From Shinisaurus crocodilurus (Eukaryota; Chordata; Lepidosauria; Squamata; Shinisauridae): 64,000 nt of DNA. A model generated the notes under the pieces. It was not told the DNA's origin. It did no database searches and was given only the letters and a program-made list of their open reading frames with translations. Location of the stretch: NCBI GenBank assembly GCA_021292165.1, contig CM037877.1, positions 107,383,858 to 107,447,857 on the forward strand, read 5' to 3'. Below are positions 1 through 10,690 of this stretch, in pieces (positions within the stretch are counted from its first letter, which is position 1; the number at the start of each line of letters is the position of its first letter). Both the position numbers and the translations under genes were made by a program.

Positions 1-840
1 GGTCCACTTCAGAGGAGCCCTGTTTTGAATTGGGGATTTCCTGAATGTTCCTGAATCAGCGCTATTCAGTTCAGAATTGGACTGAATCCGAAGCACAGCC
101 CTAAATCAACTGTTGTTTTCCAAATAAATAAATAAACCATTACAAATTGATAGTACTCTGTGTGCTTTCTGCTCTGTTTACCACCCTTTTCAGGAGGTTG
201 GCTGGCAGCTACAAAGGACAACACCTTTCCTTTTATGGTACCACTCTACCCCAGAGAACTCTTACAGTCCAACTGAACGTCAAGTTTCCTCTTTATGCTA
301 TAGCATCATCTAAATTAGACATGATGTTAAGCATGTGATTGCATACTCATTTTTTTATTTGCTAAATAGCAGTCATTGGGAGGGGTGCTTGATCTGGATT
401 GGGACCAGAGGTGGGTGGAAGGATATATAACTCTTTGCTGTGCCAGGGTCATGAACTGGATCCCCTTTCCCAAGGCAGAGTAAAGGGTTGAATCCCCTCT
501 CCCCTCATGCCACGATCCCAATCTGGATCATGGATCTCATAGCTGCTATTTATTAATCAAAAACTAAGGGCCAATCATGTGCTGAATGTCACTGTAAAAG
601 CAAACTGCATGCAATGAAGCCCCAGTGGTAAATACCTATATGGAATCCTGTAAGAGGAAAAATATCTTGAGGGGTGATTTGCGTAGAAAAATGGGCAATA
701 GAGAAAGGGTTAATCAGCCACTTCACCCGCCCCATTGTTCCTCCTTTCAAAATGGCAGCCTCACAGGCTGCTTTTCATAAAAGAGAAATTGGGGTTTCGT
801 TATATGCATGTGCATGTAACATTTAGTTTGCCTTAAAACA
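1..840. other. Anonymous sequence, no gene recognised
   Basis: No gene, RNA or recognisable mobile element is visible. Open frames here are short and have no familiar motif. Around 380-530 there is a weak inverted similarity between two stretches containing CTGGATTGGGA and TCCCAATCTGGATC, which could be a very old palindromic element. Confidence 0.5.
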
Positions 841-844
841 TTAC

Positions 845-935
845 AGGACCACCCTATACATGTCTACTCTGAAGTAAATCTCACCGCGTTTAACAAGACA
901 TACTCCCAGGTGAGCATGCTTGCGCAAGTCCTAGC
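845..935. mobile_element. Degenerate 90-bp palindromic element (family C-like)
   Basis: The layout resembles the better copies at 7572, 20027 and 24488: a CCTATACATG-like end, a TCTGAAGTAAAT stretch, and a CATACTCCCAGGTGAGCATGC-type second half. It is strongly decayed and target duplications are not clear. Confidence 0.45.
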
Positions 936-965
936 ACATGGTTCATATTTTAGCAACAACTAATC

Positions 966-988
966 AATATATATATATATATATATAC
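966..988. repeat. (TA)n microsatellite
   Basis: Uninterrupted alternating TA run of about 23 bases. Confidence 0.95.
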
Positions 989-2293
989 TTTGATTATATA
1001 TAGCATTGGTTACTGTGCGTGTGTTATTTACTCTTCAGTTTACCCTTCTTAAATTCATTGTCTGCAGAGCTGTGGTCCAATAGGAAATAAAAGAAGGGAA
1101 TTGCATTCTGCAGCTTTTGCCATTTTACTTCCAAAGTCCATATGTTTTCACATATCCCAGTAACCTTCCCACCCCCCAACCCCCACCCCCCGGATTCCTT
1201 AGTGTAACTACCATCTTCAGCAAAAATGTCTTACTAAAAGGTCTGAAATTTTGAAGAAACTACTATTGAGATAAAAAAAAAAAACAGTGTTGCTAACTAA
1301 AACGTATGTTCCACAACAGTCAATTTGGACCAAGAAAAGGTGAGCCATACTTTAATTCAAGGTTGTTTACTCCTCCAGAGAGGTCACACTTATGTGACAT
1401 TAATAGGTGGGTCCTAAATAGGTTAACTCAGAATGTATTGGAAACGTGTCCTCTATTGCATCTGGTCATCTGAGCTGCTACTGAATGACACAGCATGTTA
1501 AACTGACAACAGGCACTATGAGTGGGGAGCTGATTAATTCTCATTGAGATTCTGTGCAATTTATTTCAACGGTGAAGGTAAAAAATGGCCAAAGTTTCAG
1601 GTTGAAAAGAGTTTAACTTATGGGAGTTCTGTCAGAAAAGTATTTATTGTCTGTTTAACATAGCCAGATGCTGGGATTATTATAGGAATTAATCAAGGGA
1701 AGAAGCATGTTATTAAGTCATAATGCAATCATTAACCCTTAGGATAGCAACATGATACAACTGGCAAAAGGAGGCAAATTCTGGCTCTGATTAGTATATT
1801 AAAAATATGAAGTAAATCACTTCATTCAAGCATGCAGACTAAGATATAAAACACTGGGTCTTCAAAAGCTCACTTCTGAAAAATGTCTTGGATGGATATG
1901 GTGGAGGAGAGAAAACAAAGATAAAGCCTCTTCATTTTGAGATGCCACTGATGTTCTTCAGATTTTGAGTCCAACCTTCTAATACTCCCTTAACCTTATC
2001 CCTACCATTTACTTTGGAAATAAAGAAGACTGAAACTTTTTCATCTGCTCTTCCTCCTCTCCCATTAACAGCAGTTTGATCTGGAGATATTTATTAGCAA
2101 GCGACAGGGACTACCCCCATGCCCTGAAAAGCACCACTGGCTGAATTCTGCATGCCAAGCTGCTGTTGCTGGCACAGGAGCAGGTCAGGCTGGACAAATG
2201 GCAACTCTACAGCCAGTGGCCGGCTGTGGCTATGAAGTTTGGAGTGCGGGGTACTCCACACACGCTCATAAGCATGCTTATCATTACTTTGCA
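989..2293. other. Anonymous sequence, no gene recognised
   Basis: Low-GC sequence without recognisable coding or repeat structure. A C-rich run lies near 1170-1192 and a short A run near 1274. Confidence 0.5.
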
Positions 2294-2406
2294 TCTAGGG
2301 TGTTGAGCCCTAAGCCCGCGGGTCAAATCTGGCCTAACTCAGGTCCCAAACTGGCCCTCTGGAATTCCCCAGACAGCCATGTTCTGCACATCACTATGTG
2401 GCTCCC

Positions 2407-2476
<70 letters not shown>

Positions 2477-2730
2477 GGCTGATAGTTTGGTAGTTTCCTG
2501 GCTCTTGCATCCCCCCCCCCATTCTAAGCATTGAAATGCCTCTCCTAAGCCTTAGTTGTTGGTCAGTAAAAGCTTTAAGCTAACATATGCTGGTATTTTT
2601 GGTATTTAGTATTTTGGCCCCACCCCCTTTTGCCTTTGGCCCCGCCCACCACTGGAATGTGGGGGGGGGGGCCGAGAGCTTTTCTGAAATTGAATTTGGC
2701 CCTCAGGCTGAAAAAGGTTCAACGCCCCTG
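2294..2730 (-). mobile_element. Non-autonomous hAT element, family D
   Basis: On the minus strand this begins CAGGGGCGTTGAACC and matches the copies at 18899, 29419, 51075 and 55943: a TTGAACC TIR, then a GGGGGCCGCATTCCAGTGG-type stretch, TTTTAGCTTAAAGC, and a final GGGCTCAACACCC-type end. A CT/CA microsatellite has expanded inside. The flanks (CTTTGCAT and GTTTAGAT) agree at only 5 of 8 bases, so the target duplication is weak. Confidence 0.7.
2410..2474. repeat. (CT)n(CA)n compound microsatellite
   Basis: A CT run passes directly into a CA run, together about 65 bases, inside the hAT copy. Confidence 0.97.
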
Positions 2731-3393
2731 GTTTAGATGCTCAGAGAGACCTAGCATTAGAAACAGATTCTGAGGCTCCATTCTTTCTCAGACTAAGCCC
2801 TGCCAATTTGGTTCACTTTATTAGCTACTGAGCTGAGACAGGGCATGGCCAGCAACTGCAGCATCTCATCCCCTCAATTTCATTTTTCAGATTTAAAATG
2901 CTCCATAGTTTATTTATTTTAGAAAACTTTTGTTAGTGTTTTGTTAATCTGAATTTAGTTCATCCCCCCCCCCCGATTTCAATTATGAAAATGGGGTGGG
3001 GTGGGGAAAGCTACCTTCCAGCAAGGACCCTATTGCCACAGGAGCCTTTGGCAAAGGGTGGGCTCCCTCCCCCAGCCAATCTCAGGAGTGCAGGCCTTTC
3101 TTTCCCTCTAGATTCAAGTAAGATAATACTGAATTGTATACAAGAATGAAGAATACATCTGAACGAAATAAAATTTTAATTTGGAATTGGTTAATTTGGA
3201 TTCATTTCAATTCAGATTTACCAGAATGAAATACAAATTGGCCTCTTTTGTACATCGTTCTTTCGGGTTAAATGAATGCACTTTCCTCACACAACCAATC
3301 CAGTCCAGGACAGGCTATTTCAGAGTAAATGAGTCCAGCATATAGCAGTCAGAAAAAAGCTTTCAACAATATATAATGGAAATATGATATATC

Positions 3394-3395
<2 letters not shown>
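2731..3395. other. Anonymous sequence with C runs
   Basis: No recognisable gene or element. There is a poly-C run near 2965 and a GGGTGG-rich patch near 2993. Confidence 0.45.

Positions 3396-3446
<51 letters not shown>
3396..3446. repeat. (TC)n(TA)n compound microsatellite
   Basis: A TC run changes to a TA run immediately upstream of the unclassified element that starts with AAGCTTTTTTTACCTGG. Confidence 0.95.
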
Positions 3447-3545
3447 AGCTTTTTTTACCTGGCGTTGCACGGGTCGTCATTTTCCTATAGGCACTATTTG
3501 TTCGAAATTCCTTAAGGTAGCTGTCAGCTGTTTTGAATCCCTCCA

Positions 3546-3935
3546 TAGGAAAGGTCCCCCGGGACTACATAATGGAATCCCAGCTCCCCCGGGACTAACA
3601 GCTCCCCCAGGATTACACAATGAAATCCCTGTTCCCCTGGGACTACACATTGAAATCCCTGCTGCCCCGGACCATATACTCATATACTCCATATAAACCA
3701 TATACTCTGGTTTCTCTTCAGATCATATAAATCTTTCCCTGCTCCCCCCCTCCAGGACTGCACAATGAAATCCCTGCTCCCCCCCCCCCCAGCACTACAC
3801 AACAATGAAATCCCTGCTCCCCTGGGACCACACAACAATGAATTCCCTGCTTCCCCCCCCCCCGGGACTACACAATGAAATCCCTGCTTCCCCCCCCCCC
3901 AGGACTACCCCACAATGAAATCCCAGCTCCCCCCG
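3546..3935 (+). repeat. Degenerate minisatellite, unit about 33 bp
   Basis: Roughly ten copies of a unit built from GGGACTACACAATGAAATCC followed by CTGCTCCCCC. Copies differ in C-run length and one is interrupted by a CATATACT-rich insert near 3670-3735. On the minus strand it gives a Gly/Pro/Ser-rich open frame that looks incidental. Confidence 0.85.
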
Positions 3936-3999
3936 CCCCGTGTAGGCCCCAGATGCAGTTCATATGAACATTCTGTTTTGACGTTGGAGAGATTTGCAC

Positions 4000-4190
4000 A
4001 TCCGCTTCTGATTGGGCCCCTGTGGTGGCAGTTCATACGTTCTATATGTCGGTGGAGCGATTTGCATACCCGCTCCTATTGGCCCCTGCAGGAATTCATA
4101 CAAACATTCTAAGTGTTGTATGGGCTATTTGCATAACTGCTCCTATTGGCTCCTGCAGCAATTATGAGGTGAGGCCAATTTGCATAACTG
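4000..4190 (+). repeat. Three diverged copies of an about 60-bp motif
   Basis: Each copy has TTTGCATA(A/C)C followed by GCTCCTATTGGC(C/T)CCTGCAG or a close variant, then TTCATAC or AATTATG. They form the second half of the unclassified element starting at 3447. Confidence 0.6.
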
Positions 4191-4412
4191 CTCCCCTGTT
4201 GTTTTGCCCATAGGAGATATGAGAGTGGGGCGATTTTGCCCCCTTTTTTCACCCCCTTAGGGATGGAATTTCCAAAAATCCTTCCTTAGTGGCTGGCTGT
4301 CTACGTCATAAAAACAATGTTCCTTCAAAATTTCACGTTCCTAGATTAAACTGTTTGAGCTGGGTGTAGATGAGTCTGTCAGTCAGTCAGGACTTCTTCT
4401 TTTATATATATA

Positions 4413-5129
4413 GATATATATACATACATACACATATATCCAAATATAATTGAGATATAATCATAGTGATCCTTGATATAAGAATAAGCATTACAAATAT
4501 ACAAATATCCTTATTGTTACCAGTTAAATTTTGGAAAGTAAGTGATCATCACCTGGTTGGTAGGGAGAAAGATCTTCAGATGATAAGGAATCTCATCCCT
4601 GGGGCTGTCCGCATGGTTCCTGGATCCAAATGCTATCAGAGCAGTAGGAGGAGAAACCACATGAAAATAGCTCCAGTGCTGCCGCCGCCAATGACACACA
4701 ATCGCCTTTAAAAGTCATTCATTTTTTGAAATACCATATTTGAATTACTGCTGTTAGCTGAGAATATAAGGGAATGGTACGGTTTTACATTGACATTGTA
4801 GATTTTTATCTGATGCACTAAGCTGTTCTTATGACACTGCTGTATGCTCTCATCTAGTTCACACGCACAGAGGTCTGCCTCAGGCCTTTATGTATCTATC
4901 TGGATTTGAATTTGACCTGCTGTGATCATTCCCCAGTTGCGCAATGCTCATACCTAAGGCTTCTAGTTTCCCATCCCTTCTTGGACACAAAAAGCACCTG
5001 AGCAGACCCTTTAAAGTTGCTCTATGCACATTAAATGCACCCGCATGGTCTGCCAATTGTATATGATTTTGCCTGCCTGCCTTTCTAACCGGTTTTCATT
5101 ATGGGGCCCCTAACGTTTCTTTTATGATG
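4413..5129. other. Anonymous sequence, no gene recognised
   Basis: The first 60 bases are still TA-rich. The rest is unique-looking. Opposite-strand open frames overlap near 4517-4711 with no family motif. Confidence 0.45.
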
Positions 5130-5203
5130 TTCTGTTCTATTCTTCTCTGCTCTTTGAAGTGCTTTTGTGTTGGGGGGGGGGAAGCACAATATAAATAAAA
5201 TGA
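5130..5203 (+). mobile_element. Possible LINE 3' tail
   Basis: The stretch ends GGGAAGCACAATATAAATAA, which resembles the end of L2-like LINEs (a structured 3' UTR followed by TAAATAAA). There is no coding part, so the call is tentative. Confidence 0.35.
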
Positions 5204-5834
5204 TGACACTCATTATTAGCATGAAGGGGGGGAGACATTTTGTTCCAATTATCTTTGTCTTCTCCCTCTCCGTCTCAGCTTCTCCATTTGAAATAATGAG
5301 GGTTCGTAGTAAACAAACAATGGGACCATTTTGAAAACTGAGTACATGATCACAAAAAGTGGGGGGGCAGGAAAATCTGCATTATACATGAATTATACGC
5401 ATGAATAATATGTGTAATTCATACCCAGTCCGAGATTGTTATGAATGGGAAGTACAAAATGACATTCTTGCTCGCACTCAGAAAACAATTCTACTAAACT
5501 ATGGGTCCATTCCAAATGTGTGACCACCTTCTCCACACTCACACATGTTCCAGAAATACTCCGCACAGCAGTGCTCCATATAGTGGTGATAATATCTGAA
5601 ATCTGCTTACAGCAACAGAGAGTCAAATAGAAGCAAACACAACAAACAGAACTCTTTTACTTAAAAGGGCAGGCATGAATTAAGAGTAGCAAGTTTTTAT
5701 ATAGTAAATCCGATAATCTGATATAAGGCCCAGAGAAAGGGCCGATGGGAAGTCTAAAAACATACCAAACACACCACCAGCCATAGGATGGTGCTCTAAG
5801 TTTGTTTGCTTATTTATTTATTTCATTTGCTCTA
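5204..5834. other. Anonymous sequence, no gene recognised
   Basis: No gene or recognisable repeat. Ends in an ATTTATTTATTT tract just before the truncated L2 copy. Confidence 0.45.
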
Positions 5835-5849
5835 CCTCTGTTTCAAGTC

Positions 5850-6660
5850 CTCACCAAGGTTGGCCATTGAGACCCTGTCCAAGTGCCTGGAGTCAGTGGC
5901 TGGCTGGATGGGAAGGAACATGCTGAAACTGAACCCCGACAAGACCGAGATACTTCTGGTGGGGGACAAGGGAAGGTTAGGGGATGTTGACCTGGTGCTG
6001 AATGGGGTACATCTACCCCTGAAGGACCAGGTCCGCAGCTTGGGGGTCATTCTAGACTCCCAGCTGTCCATGGAGGCTCAGGTAGCAGCTGTGAGCCGGG
6101 CGGCGCTGTATCAACTCCATCTGATATGGCAGCTGTGCCCCTACCTTCCTAATCACCTGCTCCCATCAGTGGTTCATGCCTTGGTCTCCTCTCGCCTAGA
6201 CTACTGTAATGCGCTCTACGTGGGGTTACCCTTGAAGACGGTCCAGAAGCTTCAGCTGGTACAGAACGCGGCGGCTCGCCTGATTAAGGGCAGCCGCCGG
6301 CGTGATCACATCACGCCAGTGATTAAGGAGTTGCACTGGCTACCAGTTGCTTGCTGAGCCGAATTCAAGGTGTTGGTTTTGACCTTTAAAACCCTACACG
6401 GCTCCGGCCCAGCTTATCTCAAGGAGCGCCTCCAGCAACACCAAGTAGGCCGCTCAACAAGGTCTGCCACGGATGGCCTTCTCCTTATCCCATCAGCCAG
6501 AGCAGCCAGGCTGGTGGGGACTAGGAAGAGGGCCTTCTCTGTGGCGGCCCCCACATTATGGAACTCCCTCCCTAGTGACCTTCGCCATGCCCCCTCTGTG
6601 ATGAGCTTCTGCCGTGCATTAAAAACATGGCTGTTCAGGCGGGAATATGGGGTGGGTTAG
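5850..6660 (+). pseudogene. L2 LINE ORF2 C-terminal half, one nonsense codon
   Basis: Encodes the end of a non-LTR reverse transcriptase polyprotein, which copies element RNA at the chromosomal target. Visible motifs in order: LKLNPDKTEILLVG, VRSLGVILDSQLSM, LDYCNALYVGLP, LQLVQNAAARLI, LHWLPV, then FKVLVLTFKTLHG and FSVAAPTLWNSLPSDLR, ending FCRALKTWLFRREYGVG and a TAG stop. These are typical of L2-clade elements. The frame is open except for TGA at 6355-6357, after which the same frame continues (AEFKVLVL). CGA to TGA is the likely change, a CpG decay. The endonuclease and catalytic YADD regions are missing, so it is inactive. Confidence 0.9.
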
Positions 6661-6799
6661 GTTTTTAATAAGAATTTTTTATATTGTTTTAATTATTATA
6701 TTTTATTGTGTTCTTTTACTGTATTTTAATTGTACATCGCCCAGGGTGGCCGGGTGACCGGCCAGATGGGCGATTGATAAATATAATAAATAAATAAAT
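5850..6799 (+). mobile_element. L2-type LINE, 5'-truncated, relatively intact 3' end
   Basis: Carries the C-terminal part of the LINE ORF2 followed by an about 140-bp 3' UTR. The 3' UTR contains CATCGCCCAGGGTGGCCGGG and ends in an AATAAATAAATAAAT tail, the usual terminus of L2-like elements. The 5' end is truncated inside the reverse transcriptase domain, as expected from incomplete reverse transcription. The same 3' end is seen on the minus strand at 32088-32215. Confidence 0.9.
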
Positions 6800-7185
6800 T
6801 TGTACCAGACCTTTCTACCAAAAATTGGCACTCAAGGTGCTTTCAAATGATACCAAATCTACAAAAGAGAAATTTGAAAATATTTGACACTTGAACTCAG
6901 ACATTCTTTCCAGTGTTCAGATTCATGCCAAATTTTGTTTCGGCAATAAGAGGATAAATGGACAATAGGGGGTGGGGGAGAATAATAATAAGATTAATTT
7001 GTGACAATAGAAAAAAGAGAGCTTTTCTTCTTTCTTTTTTTGATTATCGAATAGAGAAATTATTTGTTACCTATATTTGCTGTAGAAAAATTCGGAAGTC
7101 CGCTTGTTTTGTTAATTGTTAATTATTGTTATATATTTTGTGTTGCTTGTTTTTAGTTGTTTTATAGAAATAAAAAAGTTAAATA
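6800..7185. other. AT-rich anonymous sequence
   Basis: No gene or recognisable element apart from the mariner-like miniature that begins at 7186. Confidence 0.45.
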
Positions 7186-7353
7186 CCGTAATTTTCCGTC
7201 TATAAGACGCCCCCATGTATAAGACGCCCCCCACTGGGCAGTTTTGCAACCACGCGGTTCTCTCCTCGGCTTACTTCCGTGTATAAGACGACCCTCAATT
7301 TTTAGTCTAGCAATTTTAGGAAAAAGTATAGTCTTATACATGGAAAAATACTG
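7186..7353. mobile_element. Miniature Tc1/mariner-like element, TA target duplication
   Basis: Ends are inverted: CCGTAATTTTCCGTCTATAAG on the left (first 20 bases) and, reading in from the right, CAGTATTTTTCCATGTATAA. Both ends are flanked by TA. TATAAGACG is repeated inside. No transposase frame is present, so it is non-autonomous. Confidence 0.75.
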
Positions 7354-7571
7354 TAAAACAAATTTTGTTTCAGCATCAAATGTCATGAAAAAGGTTTGGT
7401 TAAAGACTCTTGTGTGCCAATTCTTGTCATATGAGAACAGAGTCGATGATCTGTGGTTGAGGCACACCTTTATCTCGAAGGGTTGCAATGTACTTCCAAG
7501 CACACTTCCTTGGGAGTAAATTGTACTGAAATCTGTAATTGTTTGTAGCTAGGGAAGGCATAGGTCATACA
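7354..7571. other. Anonymous sequence
   Basis: Nothing recognised. Confidence 0.4.
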
Positions 7572-7661
7572 GGCTGCAATCCTATACCCACGTACCTGGT
7601 AGTAAGCCCCATTAAACTCAGTGGGGCCTACTTCTAACTAGACATATTCAGGATTCTGCTG
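7572..7661. mobile_element. 90-bp palindromic element, family C
   Basis: Starts GGCTGCAATCCTATACCC and ends ATTCAGGATTCTGCTG, with a central GTAAGCCCCATTAAACTCAG opposite its own complement. It is 90 bp, the same length as the copies at 20027 and 24488. The right flank is TTA, and the left flank is ACA. Confidence 0.7.
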
Positions 7662-7831
7662 TTACTCCCAAAATTTGATAGGCTCCAACCAAATCTACTG
7701 GCCAAGAAACCAAACATGCCGCCCCGCAAAATAAACCAACCAACCAATCTCCACTCCTGGTACTCAAAATGATAACATTTAAGGTGCTTTTAAATATATA
7801 GCTTCATCCATCATTTTGATTTTATAAATAA
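7662..7831. other. Anonymous sequence
   Basis: Nothing recognised; contains CCAACCAACCAA-like short repetition near 7735. Confidence 0.4.
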
Positions 7832-7870
7832 AACTAGCAAAAGGACCCAGCTTTGTGTGGGTTGGAATCT

Positions 7871-8252
7871 TAGGGATGTGTGCGGAGCTCGACTGGGGGG
7901 TGGAAGTCCAGCGAACTCGCCAGGCTTGACCCCCTGAGCTCCGCTCGCCCTACCTGCTTCCACGGCTCGACTCGCATTCTCGCAAGCTGGGTTCCCGGTG
8001 CTACATTGTTTATGTCAAAACTGGCATAAGATACATTAAAAACGGCCACAATTTGCACAAGTTACACAAATCGCAGCCGCTTTTAAGGTATGTTACACCA
8101 TTTTCTTCATAAACAATGTAGCGCCGGGAACCCAGAAGTCCGGTGAGCACCTCAGCTGGCTCCTGCTTTTGGCCAGGGCCCAGCTCGGTTCACATGATCA
8201 GTGCTTGCCAAGCACGCCGCGAGTCGGATGGTGGGCAGATCACCCACCCCTA
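7871..8252. mobile_element. Probable non-autonomous hAT inserted in the tandem unit
   Basis: Interrupts the unit between GTTGGAATC and GAATAGCCCTTAG. Ends read TAGGGATGTG and CACCCACCCCTA. Flanking 8-mers TGGAATCT and GGGAATAG agree at 5 positions, a weak duplication. Inside is an inverted pair at about 7988-8016 and 8107-8134 (GGGTTCCCGGTGCTACATTG with CAATGTAGCGCCGGGAACCC). Confidence 0.6.
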
Positions 8253-8691
8253 GGGAATAGCCCTTAGTTTGATACAGCAAAGCCTTCGAGCAAACTTACA
8301 CAGCTGTTAGCGTTGGACACTTTGTGCCTGCCCCATCTGAGTGAAGACGTGCCTGCTCGCACCCCTAGGCACAGCCCCCTACCACGGTGCACCCCTATAG
8401 CCCCTGAGGTCTGTCCATTCTATTATCCTGAGAGGGGGCCTCCCCACAGCAAGTGGCAGGGAGAAGACATATAACTCTGTCCCTTGGCCTACTAATCTCT
8501 CCTGGCCTGAAACTGTTTGGACTGCAAAACTATACATTGGTTAGGGAAGTCTGCCCCTAGTGACTGGAAGTGTTACTGCAGGCTTCAACCATGTGGACAC
8601 ATTTAAATTAGTTAAAATAAATTAATGAGTTTGAAAAACAAAATATCCCCAAAGTGCACACCCCTAGAGTCCCCTTAGTATGCCTGTCAAG

Positions 8692-9650
8692 CAGGGCCGG
8701 TGCTACCACTAGGCAAACTAGGCGGCTGCCTAGGGTGCATGGCTAAAGGGGGCGCAGAAATGCTCCGCTCCTGCCCCAAACTCGCTCGCGTGGGCCAGCC
8801 GTGCCCCCACTCCCTCCCTCCCTCCCTCCGCCCCTCCGCCGTGTGCGTGCCGACTGTGTCTTCCGGTTCCTCCCGCCCTCTCCGTCCATCCTATCAGGCT
8901 GGGTGGGCGGGCGAGATCGGCGGTGGTGGTTTCTCCTCGGCGGCCGCTTCTAGCGCGACTCAAGCAGCTGCGGGGGGTGGCTGAGCGGGGGTCACTCTGC
9001 AGGACAGCCACAGGGGTGCCTCCCTCTTGCCCCTGGGTTGAAGCGAGGCATCCCTTATCCTCCAAGGAGGGCGAGGCGCCCCTCCTTCCTCCCCCCCATC
9101 AGGCTTCAGCTCGTGGTCTTCTGGGGGGGCGAAGCGCGTGAGGAGGGCATTTTTTTTAAACAAATGAGTGTTTTTAAAACAAAGCCCTTGATGCTCGACG
9201 TTATTGGGTGTGGGCTTTTTGGTATTCTGTTGTTTCTTAAAAGTGTGTGTGTGTGTGTGTGTAATATATATGGTCCGTTGCATAGGAAAATGCTGCAGTT
9301 TTGCAGGATGTTGTCCTAACATACGTTTTGTTGTGATTAAATCCATACTGTAAGTAAACAATTGTCTGAAACAATGACTTTACTTGTCCTAGGGGCTGGC
9401 ACCTTAATTTGGCTTCTTTTTTTGCCCTTGGATTCTGTTTGTGGTGGTGGTTCAATTAAAGATGTAGTGTAGAATGCAGGCTTTTACAAAAACTAAGGCA
9501 CATATCTTTATGATAATATTTTTTTTAGGTTTTGCCAATTGACTTGTATTTCATAATGGGCATAGGGCTGGAGGGAGGGTTCAAGTGGGTAGGGGGGGTG
9601 CTAAATATCTGATCTTGCCTAGGGCACCAAACTGCCTTGCACCGGCCCCG
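8692..9650. mobile_element. Non-autonomous hAT element, 959 bp, with GC-rich interior
   Basis: Flanked by a perfect 8-bp target duplication CTGTCAAG (8684-8691 and 9651-9658). Termini are CAGGGCCGGTGCTACC and TTGCACCGGCCCCG, a hAT-type TIR. Subterminal sequence has CTAGGCAAACTAGGCGGCTG on the left and TTGCCTAGGGCACCAAACTG on the right. The region 8750-9150 is strikingly GC- and CpG-rich, with open frames on both strands, none with a transposase motif. It is inserted in copy 1 of the tandem unit. Confidence 0.88.
9243..9263. repeat. (TG)n microsatellite
   Basis: About ten TG dinucleotides within the hAT element. Confidence 0.9.
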
Positions 9651-10374
9651 CTGTCAAGTTCCATGTGTCTAGGTTTCACAGTCTTGGAACTATGGCACTG
9701 ATGGTTGGATGTTTAGATAGAGATGTATCCTCTTTTATTATTATAAATTAGCAAATGGACCCGGCTTTGCATGGGTAAGAATAGCTCTTATGTTGATACA
9801 GCAAAGGCTGCAAGCAAACTTATGCAACTGTCAGAGTCAGACACCTTGTGACTGTCCTGTCTGAGTGAAGCCGTGCCTGCTGGCACTCCTAGGCATGCCC
9901 CCTGCCATGGAGCAGGCCGATAACCCCCTGAGGGAGAGATCTTCCCACACCATTACCCTGAGGTGGGCTGCCCCACATGGGGAGGGGGGAAGCAGGCAAT
10001 TAACTCTGTCTCTCTCAGACTACTAAATAGCCCTTAGTTTGATGTAACAGAGCCTTCAAGCAAACCTATGTAGGTAGCTGTCAGAGAGCTGGGTGCATTG
10101 TGCCCATCCTGTCTGAGTGAAGCCACACCCCTGGCACCCCTCAGCTCATTCCCTGCCATGGCACACCCCTGTAGCTCCCTAAGGGTGTCCCTCAACCTGC
10201 TAATCTCCCCTGGCTACCTTATCGACTGACAATGTTGGCTGCCTCATACTGTCTAGCATATGAACATCTAGAGTGGACATGGATTAATCTCTTTGGGAAA
10301 CTGTGGACTGAATGATATAAACACAGCACATCTTCAATCAAATGTCAAATATCCAGACACATCAACTAATAGCT

Positions 10375-10450
10375 CAACCTTATGCATGTTTACGGTGAAG
10401 TAAGTCCCATGGATTTCAATGGGGCTTACTCTGGGTAATTGTGTATAGTT
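10375..10450. mobile_element. Degenerate family C-like palindrome
   Basis: Core GAAGTAAGTCCCATGGATTT followed by CAATGGGGCTTACTC is a short palindrome like that of the 90-bp family, with one CTTATGCATGTTTAC end left. Confidence 0.5.
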
Positions 10451-10489
10451 ATTCCCATATGAACCTACCTGGGTGCATCATCTAGGGCC

Positions 10490-10690
10490 CAGTTACGTGT
10501 CCGACTTGTGAGGTTGGTGGGGACATGAGAGAGGGCCTTTTGTGTAGCAGCACCCTGGTTGTGGAACTCCCTCCCCAGAGAGGTCAGGTTGGCTCCCTCA
10601 TTTTTGGCCTTCAGATGGCTGGTAAAAAGCCATATTGGTCTGCTGAGCTTTCAGCAATTCATGACGCTCCTCGGTTTTCTAGGATTCTCC
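10490..10690 (+). mobile_element. L2-type LINE fragment
   Basis: Conceptual translation contains RLVGT-ERAFCVAAPWLWNSLP and REVRLAPSFLAFRWLVKSHIGLL. This corresponds to the FSVAAPTLWNSLPSDLR-FCRALKTWLF end of the L2 protein at 6.5-6.65 kb. Stops and changes show that it is decayed. Confidence 0.8.

Larger units (their letters stand above)
3447..4412 (+). mobile_element. Unclassified interspersed element between TA-rich runs
   Basis: The left end reads AGCTTTTTTTACCTGGCGTT followed by GCACGGGT. The right end reads GTCAGTCAGTCAGGACTTC followed by TTTTATATATATAG, so both flanks are TA-rich. A minisatellite fills the first half. The second half repeats a motif around ATTTGCATAACTGCTCC and TATTGGCCCCTGCAG three times. 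No coding remnant is visible. The ends resemble terminal sequences of Penelope-like or other non-LTR elements, but I cannot assign a class. Confidence 0.5.
7832..9745 (+). mobile_element. Unclassified tandem unit, copy 1 (two insertions inside)
   Basis: Starts with ACTAGCAAAAGGACCCAGCT and ends with AGAGATGTATCCTC and TTATTATTAT. After removing the insertions at 7871-8252 and 8692-9650 it aligns with copy 2 at 9746-11038. Shared stretches include AGTTTGATACAGCAAAG, CTGTCTGAGTGAAG, ATAACTCTGTCCCT, AACTATACATTGGTTAGG and GTGCACACCCCTAG. No coding remnant is visible. Head-to-tail copies are a habit of Penelope-like elements, but the class is not established. Confidence 0.55.

Noticed and set aside
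3546..3935. CRISPR-like regular repeats
   Set aside because: Units are adjacent, variable in length and without distinct spacers; this is a vertebrate minisatellite within an interspersed element.
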